DNA from: Colwellia sp. MB3u-41
Lineage (GTDB): Bacteria; Pseudomonadota; Gammaproteobacteria; Enterobacterales; Alteromonadaceae
Assembly: GCF_014076845.1 (NCBI RefSeq)
Contig: NZ_JACGUT010000084.1
Location: forward strand, 310,001 to 374,000
Direction: 5' to 3'
DNA length: 64,000 nt
Shown: piece by piece, positions 56,605-64,000 of the stretch
Layout: each line of letters begins with the position of its first letter
How positions within the stretch are numbered: position 1 is the stretch's first letter
Translations under genes and position numbers: made by a program
Notes under the pieces: model-generated
Told to the model about the DNA's origin: nothing
The model's input: the letters and a program-made list of their open reading frames with translations, nothing else
Database searches by the model: none

Positions 56605-58188
56605 TTAGTGTTCTCGGGTTTGGTGGAACTGGATGTCTGGATGACGCTCTTGCGCCAAATTCAAATTCACCATAGTAGGGGCAATATACGTTAAGTTGTT
56701 ACCACCATCTAGCGCTAAATTGTCATAGGCTTTTTTACTGAATTGCTCTAAGGTTCGTTCATTATCACACGTACACCAACGGGCTGTTGCCACACTTATA
56801 GGTTCGTAGATAGCGTCAACTTTATATTCAGTTTTTAAACGCTGTACCACCACTTCAAATTGCAATACACCTACCGCACCAACAATCATCTCGTTTGAGT
56901 TAAATGGTCTAAAGACTTGCACTGCACCTTCTTCTGAAAGTTGGATCAAGCCCTTTTGTAATTGCTTGGCTTTTAACGGATCGCGTAAACGAATACGGCG
57001 GAACATTTCAGGGGCAAAATTTGGAATACCACTAAACTTCATCATCTCACCTGACGTAAACGTATCGCCAATTTGAATACTGCCGTGATTATGTAAACCA
57101 ATAATATCACCGGCGTAGGCTTCTTCTACATGTGCACGGTCACCCGCCATAAAGGTTACAGCATCAGCAATTTTTACATCTTTGTTAATGCGTACTTGGC
57201 GCATTCTCATGCCTTTTTCATATTTACCTGAGCAAATACGCATAAAGGCAATACGGTCACGATGTTTTGGATCCATATTCGCTTGAATTTTAAAAACAAA
57301 GCCGGTGAACTTTTCTTCTTGAGCGGTAACTTCTCTAACGTCTGTTAAACGCGGTAAAGGTTTTGGTGCCCACTTAGTTAAACCGTTTAGCATATGGTCA
57401 ACACCAAAGTTACCCAAGGCAGTTCCAAAAAATACTGGTGTGAGTTCACCCTTTAAAAATTCTTCTAAGTTAAACTCATGTGAGGCACCAGAAACGAGCT
57501 CTAACTCTTCACGTAAATCGTCAGCATAGGTACCAATGACTTTGTCTAATTCTGGGTTGTCAAGCCCTTTAATAATTCTCTCTTCTTGGATCATATGACC
57601 AAGGCCCGACTGATATAAAAATATCTCGTCAGTTAAAATATTATAAACACCTTTAAATTCTTTACCCATACCAATGGGCCAAGTAATAGGCGCACATTTT
57701 ATTTTAAGAACCTCTTCTACTTCATCCATCACTTCCATTGGATCTCGTACATCGCGATCCATTTTATTCATAAAAGTAATAATAGGTGTATCACGTAAGC
57801 GCGTAACTTCCATTAATTTAACCGTACGTGCTTCAACACCTTTAGCAACATCGATAACCATTAAACACGAATCGACCGCGGTGAGTGTTCGGTAGGTATC
57901 TTCGGAAAAGTCTTCATGACCCGGCGTGTCGAGTAAATTGACCAAGCAACCGTTATAAGGAAATTGCATGACAGAGGTTGTAATAGATATACCACGCTCT
58001 TTCTCCATTTCCATCCAATCAGATTTTGCATGCTGACCTGATTTCTTACCTTTAACAGTCCCGGCTCTTTGCAAAGCTTGACCAAAAAGTAATACTTTTT
58101 CAGTGATGGTGGTTTTACCCGCATCAGGATGGGAGATGATTGCGAAAGTACGTCTTAGATTAACTTCATTAGCCTGTAGCGTTGTCAT
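56605..58188 (-). CDS. prfC: Peptide chain release factor 3
   Basis: GTPase that recycles RF1 and RF2 from the ribosome. G-domain motifs: [13 protein letters not shown] (G1), [12 protein letters not shown] (G2), [16 protein letters not shown] (G3) and FMNKMDRD (G4). [19 protein letters not shown] and [19 protein letters not shown] are characteristic of RF3 and not of EF-G. 527 residues, full length. Upstream is the divergent nap promoter region. Confidence 0.96.
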   Translation of the reverse strand: MTTLQANEVNLRRTFAIISHPDAGKTTITEKVLLFGQALQRAGTVKGKKSGQHAKSDWMEMEKERGISITTSVMQFPYNGCLVNLLDTPGHEDFSEDTYRTLTAVDSCLMVIDVAKGVEARTVKLMEVTRLRDTPIITFMNKMDRDVRDPMEVMDEVEEVLKIKCAPITWPIGMGKEFKGVYNILTDEIFLYQSGLGHMIQEERIIKGLDNPELDKVIGTYADDLREELELVSGASHEFNLEEFLKGELTPVFFGTALGNFGVDHMLNGLTKWAPKPLPRLTDVREVTAQEEKFTGFVFKIQANMDPKHRDRIAFMRICSGKYEKGMRMRQVRINKDVKIADAVTFMAGDRAHVEEAYAGDIIGLHNHGSIQIGDTFTSGEMMKFSGIPNFAPEMFRRIRLRDPLKAKQLQKGLIQLSEEGAVQVFRPFNSNEMIVGAVGVLQFEVVVQRLKTEYKVDAIYEPISVATARWCTCDNERTLEQFSKKAYDNLALDGGNNLTYIAPTMVNLNLAQERHPDIQFHQTREH

Positions 58189-58569
58189 GTTTTAAAAGTT
58201 CTCTTTGGTGTACATGCTAATGCACATAAACAATTTTCTTAAAGTCCTTGGGATCTTCTAATAATCCCATAATTGGCGCGCATTGTACCATAAATATGAA
58301 AAGCCGCATCAGGGGACTGTCTTTAAATAATGATTTTTATTAATAATATTTATAGTCATTTTAACTTTGAAATTTTTTTATCAGCCATAAACCATTTTTT
58401 CGTAAATAAAGGAGATTTGCGTATGCAGAAGGATAAATGAGTAGGTAAATAGACGTGTTATTTAAATACTTGATCAAAATCAAAATCAATATCCAATATG
58501 GGTAATGTTGTAAATTGAGTGTGTTCGCTGCATTAACAAAGCGACTATATAAAATTTCAAGGTGATAGT
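58189..58569. promoter_or_regulatory. Divergent region prfC-napF with FNR and Nar-type sites
   Basis: 380 bp without a gene. TTGATcaaaATCAA at 58470-58483 is a perfect FNR box. ATGGGTA at 58498-58504 is, on the minus strand, a NarL/NarP heptamer (TACCCAT), with a degenerate partner beside it. TGTAAA at 58509-58514 could be the -10 element, which would place the FNR box near -44. This predicts anaerobic, nitrate-responsive expression of nap. An AAGGTGA ribosome site precedes napF. Confidence 0.75.
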
Positions 58570-59106
58570 GTGGACTTAGCAAGAAGAAATTTTTTTAAAG
58601 CAAAAAAACTAACCACAACACCAGCAGTTCGGCTGCCATGGGTGATTAACGAAGTCACTTTTATTGATGGTTGCACACAATGCGGTGACTGCATAACATC
58701 TTGTCCTGAAAACATTATTAAAAAAGGTGATGGCGGTTTCCCTGAAGTTAATTTTCTATTGGGTGAATGTACCTTTTGTCAGCAGTGTGTCGAGAGTTGT
58801 CAGCAAAATATTTTTATTGAATCTGGCCTTATTGCTTCAAGTACTGCTTGGGATTTAGATATATCAATTAAGAGCGATTGTTTGGCCGCTAATGGAGTCT
58901 TTTGTCAAAGTTGCCAAGATAGCTGCGAAACTGAAGCTATCTCTTTTAAGTATATCAATTCATCTGTACCACAACCCCATATTACGCTAAACGACTGCAC
59001 AAGTTGTGGCGCCTGTGTGGCTATTTGCCCGCAATCATCCATTCAATTAAAACCCAAAAATTCAGCAGAAGAACAATCTGCAAATACCAATAGGAGAGTT
59101 ATATGA
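58570..59106 (+). CDS. napF: NapF, ferredoxin-type protein of nitrate reduction
   Basis: Cytoplasmic iron-sulfur protein that helps mature NapA. The 178 residues begin MDLARRNFFKAKK (GTG start) and hold Cys clusters: CTQCGDCITSCPENII, CTFCQQCVESC, FCQSCQDSCETEAI and CTSCGACVAICPQSSI. The third cluster is irregular, as is common in NapF. The stop overlaps the next start by 2 bp (ATGA). First gene of the operon. Confidence 0.93.
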   Translation: MDLARRNFFKAKKLTTTPAVRLPWVINEVTFIDGCTQCGDCITSCPENIIKKGDGGFPEVNFLLGECTFCQQCVESCQQNIFIESGLIASSTAWDLDISIKSDCLAANGVFCQSCQDSCETEAISFKYINSSVPQPHITLNDCTSCGACVAICPQSSIQLKPKNSAEEQSANTNRRVI

Positions 59107-59246
59107 GTGCTCTTGAACAAATGATTTGGAATATTTTAGGTTATTCATCGATGCCCGTTATTTTTTTAGCCGGTTTTGCCGGTACCGCACTAGTGGCTGT
59201 CGCACTTTTAAAAATGTTAGGTGTTAAATCTGTAGGGGAAAAGTAG
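59103..59246 (+). CDS. Tiny single-helix membrane protein in the nap operon
   Basis: A 47-residue protein, MSALEQMIWNILGYSSMPVI at the N-terminus, with one hydrophobic helix (about residues 17-40) and a short basic tail. It overlaps napF by 4 bp (ATGA) and the napD start by 1 bp (TAGTG), so it is translated as part of the operon. It is unlike NapE of Rhodobacter or E. coli. It resembles the very short single-helix proteins annotated as TIGR02808 next to nap genes in Vibrio; that match is from memory. Function unknown. Confidence 0.85.
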   Translation: MSALEQMIWNILGYSSMPVIFLAGFAGTALVAVALLKMLGVKSVGEK

Positions 59247-59548
59247 TGATAAATCTATTAGAAGAACCCATCAATATTGCAGGTGTGCTTTTTGTTGCTC
59301 AGCTAAGTAACACTGAAAAAGTGGCTAAAGAATTAGGAAAGTTCCCTGGGGCTGAAGTGCATGAAATTGCCGATAATGGCTCTATGGTAGTAACCATAGA
59401 AGAGAACGATTTAAACAGAGATGAAAAAGGCAAAGGCCTTATTAACACCATAACAGATATGAGTAATTTACCGGGCGTGGTCTCATCATCATTGATTTTT
59501 CATCATAATGATTATGGATTACCACAACATCAGGGGATAAAGGTATGA
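59246..59548 (+). CDS. napD: NapD chaperone
   Basis: Cytoplasmic chaperone that binds the Tat signal of NapA and holds back export until cofactors are inserted. A 100-residue ferredoxin-like fold protein: [32 protein letters not shown] near the N-terminus (quoted in part) and [15 protein letters not shown] at the end, typical of NapD. GTG start, coupled to the gene before by a 1-bp overlap. Its stop overlaps the napA start (ATGA). Confidence 0.93.
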   Translation: MINLLEEPINIAGVLFVAQLSNTEKVAKELGKFPGAEVHEIADNGSMVVTIEENDLNRDEKGKGLINTITDMSNLPGVVSSSLIFHHNDYGLPQHQGIKV

Positions 59549-62040
59549 CATTAACAAGACGCGATTTTATAAAAGCAAATGCAATTGCAGCAACCGCTGT
59601 AGCGGCTGGAATTGCTGTACCTACTTCAGCTTCAAACCTGATCACTAAATTGTCAGATACAACCATAAAATGGGATAAAGCCCCTTGTCGTTTTTGTGGC
59701 ACAGGTTGTAGTGTGCTTGTCGGTACACAAGAAGGAAAAGTTGTTGCTACTCAAGGCGACCCTCAGGCACAAGTGAACAAAGGCTTGAATTGTATCAAAG
59801 GCTACTTTTTATCTAAAATCATGTACGGTAAAGACAGATTAACTCAGCCTTTACTGCGGATGGAAGACGGTGTTTATGCTAAAGACGGTGAGTTCACGCC
59901 GGTAAGTTGGGATACTGCCTTTGATGTCATGGCTGAAAAGTTTAAAGCGGCTTTAAAGAAAAAAGGACCAACTTCTGTCGGTATGTTTGGCTCGGGTCAA
60001 TGGACCGTTTGGGAAGGTTATGCCGCTTCAAAATTAATGAAAGCAGGCTTTCTAACTAACAATCTTGATCCTAATGCGCGTCATTGTATGGCATCTGCTG
60101 TTGGTGGTTTTATGCGTACCTTTGGTATCGACGAACCTATGGGCTGTTACGATGATTTAGAAGCTGCGGATGCGTTTGTACTTTGGGGCTCTAACATGGC
60201 AGAAATGCACCCTATTCTATGGTCGCGTTTAGCTGACCGCCGTTTAAGTCACCCTCATGTAAAAGTTAACGTATTATCAACCTATAAGCATCGTAGTTTT
60301 GAACTTGCTGATAACGGTATGATTTTCACACCGCAAACAGATTTAGCGATATTAAATTTTATTGCAAATTACATTATTCAAAATAATGGCGTAAATGAAG
60401 ACTTCATGAAGAAGCATGTGAATATTCGTGAAGGCGTTACGGATATTGGTTATGGTTTACGTCCTTCTCATCCATTACAAAAAGCGGCTAAAAATCCTGA
60501 TAGTGGTGCTTCAACACCGATGAGTTTTGACGACTTTGCTAAGTTTGTAAGCACTTATACGATTGAGTACACCTCTAAGCTTTCAGGCGTATCAGAAGCT
60601 AAGTTATTAACGCTAGCCAAGCTTTATGCTGATCCTAAAGTGAAAGTGACTTCATTCTGGACCATGGGCTTTAACCAACATACGCGTGGTGTTTGGGCAA
60701 ATAATTTAATGTACAACGTACATTTGTTAACTGGCAAGATATCAGAGCCGGGTAATAGCCCGTTTTCATTAACGGGTCAACCGTCAGCGTGTGGTACAGC
60801 ACGCGAAGTAGGTACTTTTTCACATAGATTACCCGCTGATTTAGTGGTGAAAAATCCTAAACATAGAGCAATAGCTGAAAAAATTTGGAAATTACCCGAA
60901 GGTACCATTCCACCTAAACCAGGCTTTCATGCGGTTTTGCAAAATCGTAAGCTTAAAGACGGCGAATTAAATGCTTATTGGGTGATGTGTAATAACAATA
61001 TGCAAGCAGGGCCCAACATTAATGAAGAAGGGATCCCAGGTTACCGTAACCCTGAAAACTTCATCGTTGTTTCAGACCCATATCCAACGGTAACAGCCCA
61101 AGCCGCTGATTTAATTTTACCTACGGCTATGTGGGTAGAAAAAGAAGGCGCTTATGGTAATGCAGAGCGTCGTACGCAATTTTGGCATCAACAGGTGAAT
61201 GCACCAGGTGAAGCACGCTCAGATTTATGGCAAATCGTTGAATTTTCTAAACGCTTTAACATTGAAGAAGTATGGCCTGAAGAACTACTTGCTAAGAACC
61301 CAGAATACCGTGGTAAAACAATGTACGACGTGCTTTACGCTAACGGTAACGTAGACAAGTTCCCGATGAGTGAATCTAAAGGGGATACTAACTTTGAAGG
61401 GGATTACTTTGGTTTTTATATTCAAAAAGGTTTGTTTGAAGAATATGCGACCTTTGGCCGAGGACATGGTCATGATTTAGCCCCCTTTGATCGTTATCAC
61501 GAAGAGCGTGGTCTTCGCTGGCCAGTCGTTGATGGTAAAGAAACCAAGTGGCGCTTTCGTGAAGGGCATGACCCTTATGTTGAAAAAGGCAGTGGAGTTC
61601 AGTTTTATGGTCACAAAGACAAAAAAGCGATTATCTTTGCTTTACCCTATGAATCCGCTGCAGAATCACCCGATGAAGATTACGACTTATGGCTAAGTAC
61701 CGGTCGTGTACTTGAGCATTGGCATTCTGGCTCTATGACCGCGCGAGTTCCTGAACTTCATAAGGCCTTCCCTGATGCGGTGTTATTTATTCATCCAGAT
61801 GATGCTAAATCACGAGGCTTACGCCGTGGTGATGAAGTGCTCATTGAATCTCGCCGTGGTGAAGTAAAATCAAGGGTTGAAACCAGAGGGCGTAATAGAC
61901 CACCCAAAGGTTTGGTGTTTATGCCTTGGTTTGATGCAAAACAATTGGTTAATAAGTTAACCCTAGATGCTACCGATCCTTTGTCTAAACAAACTGACTT
62001 CAAAAAATGTGCGGTAAAAGTGAAAAAAGTCACTGTTTAG
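59545..62040 (+). CDS. napA: Periplasmic nitrate reductase, catalytic subunit
   Basis: Molybdopterin enzyme reducing nitrate to nitrite in the periplasm. The Tat signal has TRRDFIK (Arg5-Arg6). The [4Fe-4S] ligands are Cys48, Cys51, Cys55 and Cys83 ([11 protein letters not shown] and NCIKGYF). The Mo-ligand Cys181 is in [33 protein letters not shown] and [16 protein letters not shown] are MGD-binding blocks. 831 residues, the usual length of NapA. Confidence 0.97.
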   Translation: MTLTRRDFIKANAIAATAVAAGIAVPTSASNLITKLSDTTIKWDKAPCRFCGTGCSVLVGTQEGKVVATQGDPQAQVNKGLNCIKGYFLSKIMYGKDRLTQPLLRMEDGVYAKDGEFTPVSWDTAFDVMAEKFKAALKKKGPTSVGMFGSGQWTVWEGYAASKLMKAGFLTNNLDPNARHCMASAVGGFMRTFGIDEPMGCYDDLEAADAFVLWGSNMAEMHPILWSRLADRRLSHPHVKVNVLSTYKHRSFELADNGMIFTPQTDLAILNFIANYIIQNNGVNEDFMKKHVNIREGVTDIGYGLRPSHPLQKAAKNPDSGASTPMSFDDFAKFVSTYTIEYTSKLSGVSEAKLLTLAKLYADPKVKVTSFWTMGFNQHTRGVWANNLMYNVHLLTGKISEPGNSPFSLTGQPSACGTAREVGTFSHRLPADLVVKNPKHRAIAEKIWKLPEGTIPPKPGFHAVLQNRKLKDGELNAYWVMCNNNMQAGPNINEEGIPGYRNPENFIVVSDPYPTVTAQAADLILPTAMWVEKEGAYGNAERRTQFWHQQVNAPGEARSDLWQIVEFSKRFNIEEVWPEELLAKNPEYRGKTMYDVLYANGNVDKFPMSESKGDTNFEGDYFGFYIQKGLFEEYATFGRGHGHDLAPFDRYHEERGLRWPVVDGKETKWRFREGHDPYVEKGSGVQFYGHKDKKAIIFALPYESAAESPDEDYDLWLSTGRVLEHWHSGSMTARVPELHKAFPDAVLFIHPDDAKSRGLRRGDEVLIESRRGEVKSRVETRGRNRPPKGLVFMPWFDAKQLVNKLTLDATDPLSKQTDFKKCAVKVKKVTV

Positions 62041-62081
62041 AACGGATTAAATTTATGTAACCTATTGGGTCGAGGTAAAAA

Positions 62082-62540
62082 ATGAAAATATTACCATTAA
62101 TAATGATAACTGCTAGTTTAGCTATGTCGATGAATGTACAAGCTTATCAAGAAGTAACATCGGGTGGCTTAGAAACTATCCGCGGTATGGCTAAAGTGAA
62201 TGAAACAAAAAGTGCTGAAGCGCTTAAGCGGGTAATTAAAGATAAAAATCCGATTAAGCGTAACTATGTCCACCAACCACCTGTTGTACCACATCAAATT
62301 CGAGGGTATCAGGTTAATAAAGACAGCAATAAATGTTTAACTTGTCATAGCTGGAAATATGCCAGAGAAACAGGGGCAACCAAAATTAGCTTAACGCATT
62401 ATGAAGCCCGTGACGGTAAAACATTGTCAGATGTTTCACCGCGCCGCTATTTTTGTTCTCAATGTCATGTCACTCAGGCTGATGCACCTGAGTTGATTGA
62501 CAATACGTTTAAACCCGTTGAATTGTTAGGTAGTAACTAA
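62082..62540 (+). CDS. napB: NapB, diheme cytochrome c
   Basis: Electron donor to NapA in the periplasm. Signal peptide (MKILPLIMITASLAMSMNVQA), two c-type heme sites (CLTCH and CSQCH), and distal His in VHQPPVVPHQI and ISLTHYEARDG. 152 residues. The Pro-rich VPHQIRGYQV segment is conserved in the family. 41 bp after napA. Confidence 0.95.
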   Translation: MKILPLIMITASLAMSMNVQAYQEVTSGGLETIRGMAKVNETKSAEALKRVIKDKNPIKRNYVHQPPVVPHQIRGYQVNKDSNKCLTCHSWKYARETGATKISLTHYEARDGKTLSDVSPRRYFCSQCHVTQADAPELIDNTFKPVELLGSN

Positions 62541-62573
62541 TGACTTTTCTTTGGGTAGCTAAAGGGGATTAAG

Positions 62574-63164
62574 ATGACAAAAGAATCAAAAATTAAAAGC
62601 TTACTCAGGTATTTAAAATCACCCAGTAGTGCAGCTCTGTGGTTTATTTTAGCGATTGGTTTTGCGGGGGGAGTTATTTTCTGGGGGGGCTTTAACACCG
62701 CCCTAGAGGTTACCAACACGGAGGCGTTTTGTATTAGCTGTCATGAAATGGAAGATAATGTCTATGAAGAGTACAAAGAAACCATTCATTATGCTAATCG
62801 TTCCGGCGTTCGAGCCACCTGTCCTGATTGTCATGTGCCAAAAAAATGGACACATAAGATCGTTCGAAAAATAGCGGCAAGTAAAGAAGTTTGGGGCATG
62901 CTGACCGGTTTAATTGATACCAGAGAGAAGTTTCAGGATCACCGCCGTGAATTGGCTGAACGTGAATGGAAACGTATGAAAGAGAATGATTCACTGGAAT
63001 GTCGTAACTGCCACAACTTTGAGTACATGGATTTTTCAGAGCAAGGCAATCGCAGTGTTAAAATGCATTCAAGTGCCTTAGCCTCAGGTGAAAAAACCTG
63101 TATAGACTGTCATAAGGGCATTGCCCATGAATTACCAGACATGAAAGGTGTAGCTAACTGGTAA
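62574..63164 (+). CDS. napC: NapC, tetraheme quinol dehydrogenase
   Basis: Membrane-anchored cytochrome of the NapC/NirT family passing electrons from quinol to NapB. One N-terminal helix (about residues 19-40) and four heme sites: CISCHEM, CPDCHVP, CRNCHNF and CIDCHKG. 196 residues. Because napG and napH are absent, NapC is the only quinol route visible in this locus. Confidence 0.95.
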   Translation: MTKESKIKSLLRYLKSPSSAALWFILAIGFAGGVIFWGGFNTALEVTNTEAFCISCHEMEDNVYEEYKETIHYANRSGVRATCPDCHVPKKWTHKIVRKIAASKEVWGMLTGLIDTREKFQDHRRELAEREWKRMKENDSLECRNCHNFEYMDFSEQGNRSVKMHSSALASGEKTCIDCHKGIAHELPDMKGVANW

Positions 63165-63212
63165 TTAAATATCAGCAGGTATTTGTAAAGCTTAATATTG
63201 CTATAGAAAAAC

Positions 63213-63248
63213 TAAAGCCTCTTTAATTTTATGATTAAAGAGGCTTTA
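63213..63248. terminator. Convergent terminator between napC and rimI
   Basis: A perfect 15-bp stem (63213-63227 with 63234-63248), loop TTTATG. On the minus strand it is followed by a U-run, serving rimI; on the plus strand the T-richness is weaker. Confidence 0.8.
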
Positions 63249-63332
63249 TCTTGTTGATGCTATTATTATTATTTTGGATTACACATGATGCTTGATGCGA
63301 AATTACTATATTCATGTGTAACTTAAGCAAGG

Positions 63333-63782
63333 TTAGAAAACTTTTTTCATTACAATGGCATCTTCATAGCCAAAGCCTGATGCACTTGGGTAATACCCTG
63401 TTCTTCGACCTGTTTCGGTAAAACCACTATTGATATACATCATTTGTGCGCTGATATTTTTTGCACGAACTTCTAACCAAATAAGCGTGTTGTTGAGTCG
63501 TTTTGACTGGTCAAAGAAGTGTTCAAGTAATACTTTGCCATAACCCTTGCCTTGCAGTGTTGGTGATACACATATATCCATTAAGGTAGCTTCACCCGCA
63601 ACATGTTCACCAATGTAAAACCCCACTAACTCATTATTTACCTTTAAATAATAACCAAAATAACGTGCGCCAATACAGCTGTTAAAAGTTTTTTCACTCC
63701 ATGGGTGAGAATGACACGCGTTTTCTATCGGCATTAATGAATCTACATCGTTGGGAGAAATTTTATGGTAGCTAAAAGTCAT
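63333..63782 (-). CDS. rimI: Ribosomal protein S18 alanine N-acetyltransferase
   Basis: GNAT-family acetyltransferase acting on the N-terminus of ribosomal protein S18. The start at 63782 is chosen because its ATG overlaps the holD stop (ATGA) and gives the usual N-terminus. Seen: NACHSHPWSEKTFNSCIGARYFG, the acetyl-CoA loop VSPTLQGKGYGKVLLEH, LIWLEVRAKNISAQMMYINSGF and RRTGYYPSASGFGYEDAIVM, each quoted in part. 149 residues. The holD-rimI order is conserved. Confidence 0.92.
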   Translation of the reverse strand: MTFSYHKISPNDVDSLMPIENACHSHPWSEKTFNSCIGARYFGYYLKVNNELVGFYIGEHVAGEATLMDICVSPTLQGKGYGKVLLEHFFDQSKRLNNTLIWLEVRAKNISAQMMYINSGFTETGRRTGYYPSASGFGYEDAIVMKKVF

Positions 63783-64000
63783 ATTATTGAGTTTTCTTGT
63801 AGTTTTTGCCAAAGTGCTTTTTTTAATAGCGGAGAATTTTTTAAAATGTTAATAGAGGGGGTGACCAAGTGATACTTTGTAAGCGAAATATTAGTTTGCT
63901 CGCTGAATTGCCACGTTAATAAACCCATCGATAAGGTCTTGTTATCGCAGCTTACTTCGCCCAAAGACAAGCCTAAACAGTTTAGAATATCAGTAAACAT
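63779..64000 (-). CDS. holD: DNA polymerase III psi subunit (partial)
   Basis: The frame runs off the right edge of the window, so only the C-terminal 73 or so residues are visible. The end (TPSINILKNSPLLKKALWQKL) matches the C-terminus of HolD, which joins the clamp loader to chi and SSB. The coupling to rimI by ATGA overlap is the order found in E. coli. An ATG lies exactly at the window edge but the family is longer, so it is unlikely to be the start. Confidence 0.75.
   Translation of the reverse strand: MFTDILNCLGLSLGEVSCDNKTLSMGLLTWQFSEQTNISLTKYHLVTPSINILKNSPLLKKALWQKLQENSII

Noticed and set aside
59103..59246. Calling the nap micro-protein NapE.
   Set aside because: Its sequence around the helix does not resemble NapE, and it lies after napF and before napD.

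Overview
The window is a 64 kb piece of chromosome from a marine gammaproteobacterium, most likely Colwelliaceae (Colwellia or Thalassotalea type). The evidence is an AT-rich base composition, Na+-translocating NQR with ApbE and NqrM, FabV enoyl reductase, the FlgO/FlgP/FlgT flagellar set, periplasmic nitrate reductase, and gene clusters in the order known from Vibrio, Shewanella and E. coli. Assignments rest on reading the sequence and on recalled family motifs; no database search was run. No rRNA, tRNA, CRISPR array, prophage or intact insertion sequence was seen.

Layout. 0-3.2 kb: 3' part of ptsP, a TauE/SafE permease and thyA. 3.2-4.9 kb: two decayed genes on the minus strand, a YfhL-type ferredoxin and the tRNA hydroxylase trhP (yegQ). 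5.1-10.3 kb: an HDOD protein, then tolC divergent from nudF-yqiB-cpdA-yqiA-parE, which runs to 12.2 kb. 12.4-15.3 kb: arsR-gap-arsJ arsenate resistance. 15.3-17.8 kb: flgT divergent from flgO-flgP, with a sigma-54-like promoter on each side. 17.8-21.9 kb: a TonB-dependent receptor and an FecR-type anti-sigma factor without a neighbouring sigma gene. 22-29.8 kb: srmB, fldB, dsbC, recJ, prfB (with the programmed frameshift) and lysS. 30-37.4 kb: a DUF3667 membrane protein, a DUF1232 protein, ampG, small genes, ppiA, yajG and rlmG, facing bolA and fabV. 40-47.5 kb: nqrABCDEF-apbE-nqrM, a complete sodium-pumping NADH:quinone oxidoreductase with its flavin transferase and maturation factor. 48.2-58.2 kb: a large double-PilZ protein, serB, smp, a TatD-family nuclease, a receiver-HDOD protein, argS and prfC. 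58.5-63.2 kb: napF, a tiny membrane protein, then napDABC, behind a perfect FNR box. The right end holds rimI and the 3' part of holD.

Most of the window is conserved housekeeping and respiration. The unusual signals are mainly non-coding. A 51-bp repeat family sits immediately after the U-tract of three separate intrinsic terminators, always between convergent genes, and has paired base changes that preserve a hairpin. A perfect 16-bp inverted repeat lies inside the yqiA coding region. The neighbouring trhP and ferredoxin genes have decayed together, with at least four in-frame TAA codons, two frameshifts and a lost start in trhP and one frameshift in the ferredoxin. The receiver domain of the response-regulator-like HDOD protein has lost its phosphoacceptor aspartate. 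The FecR/receptor pair lacks its sigma factor.
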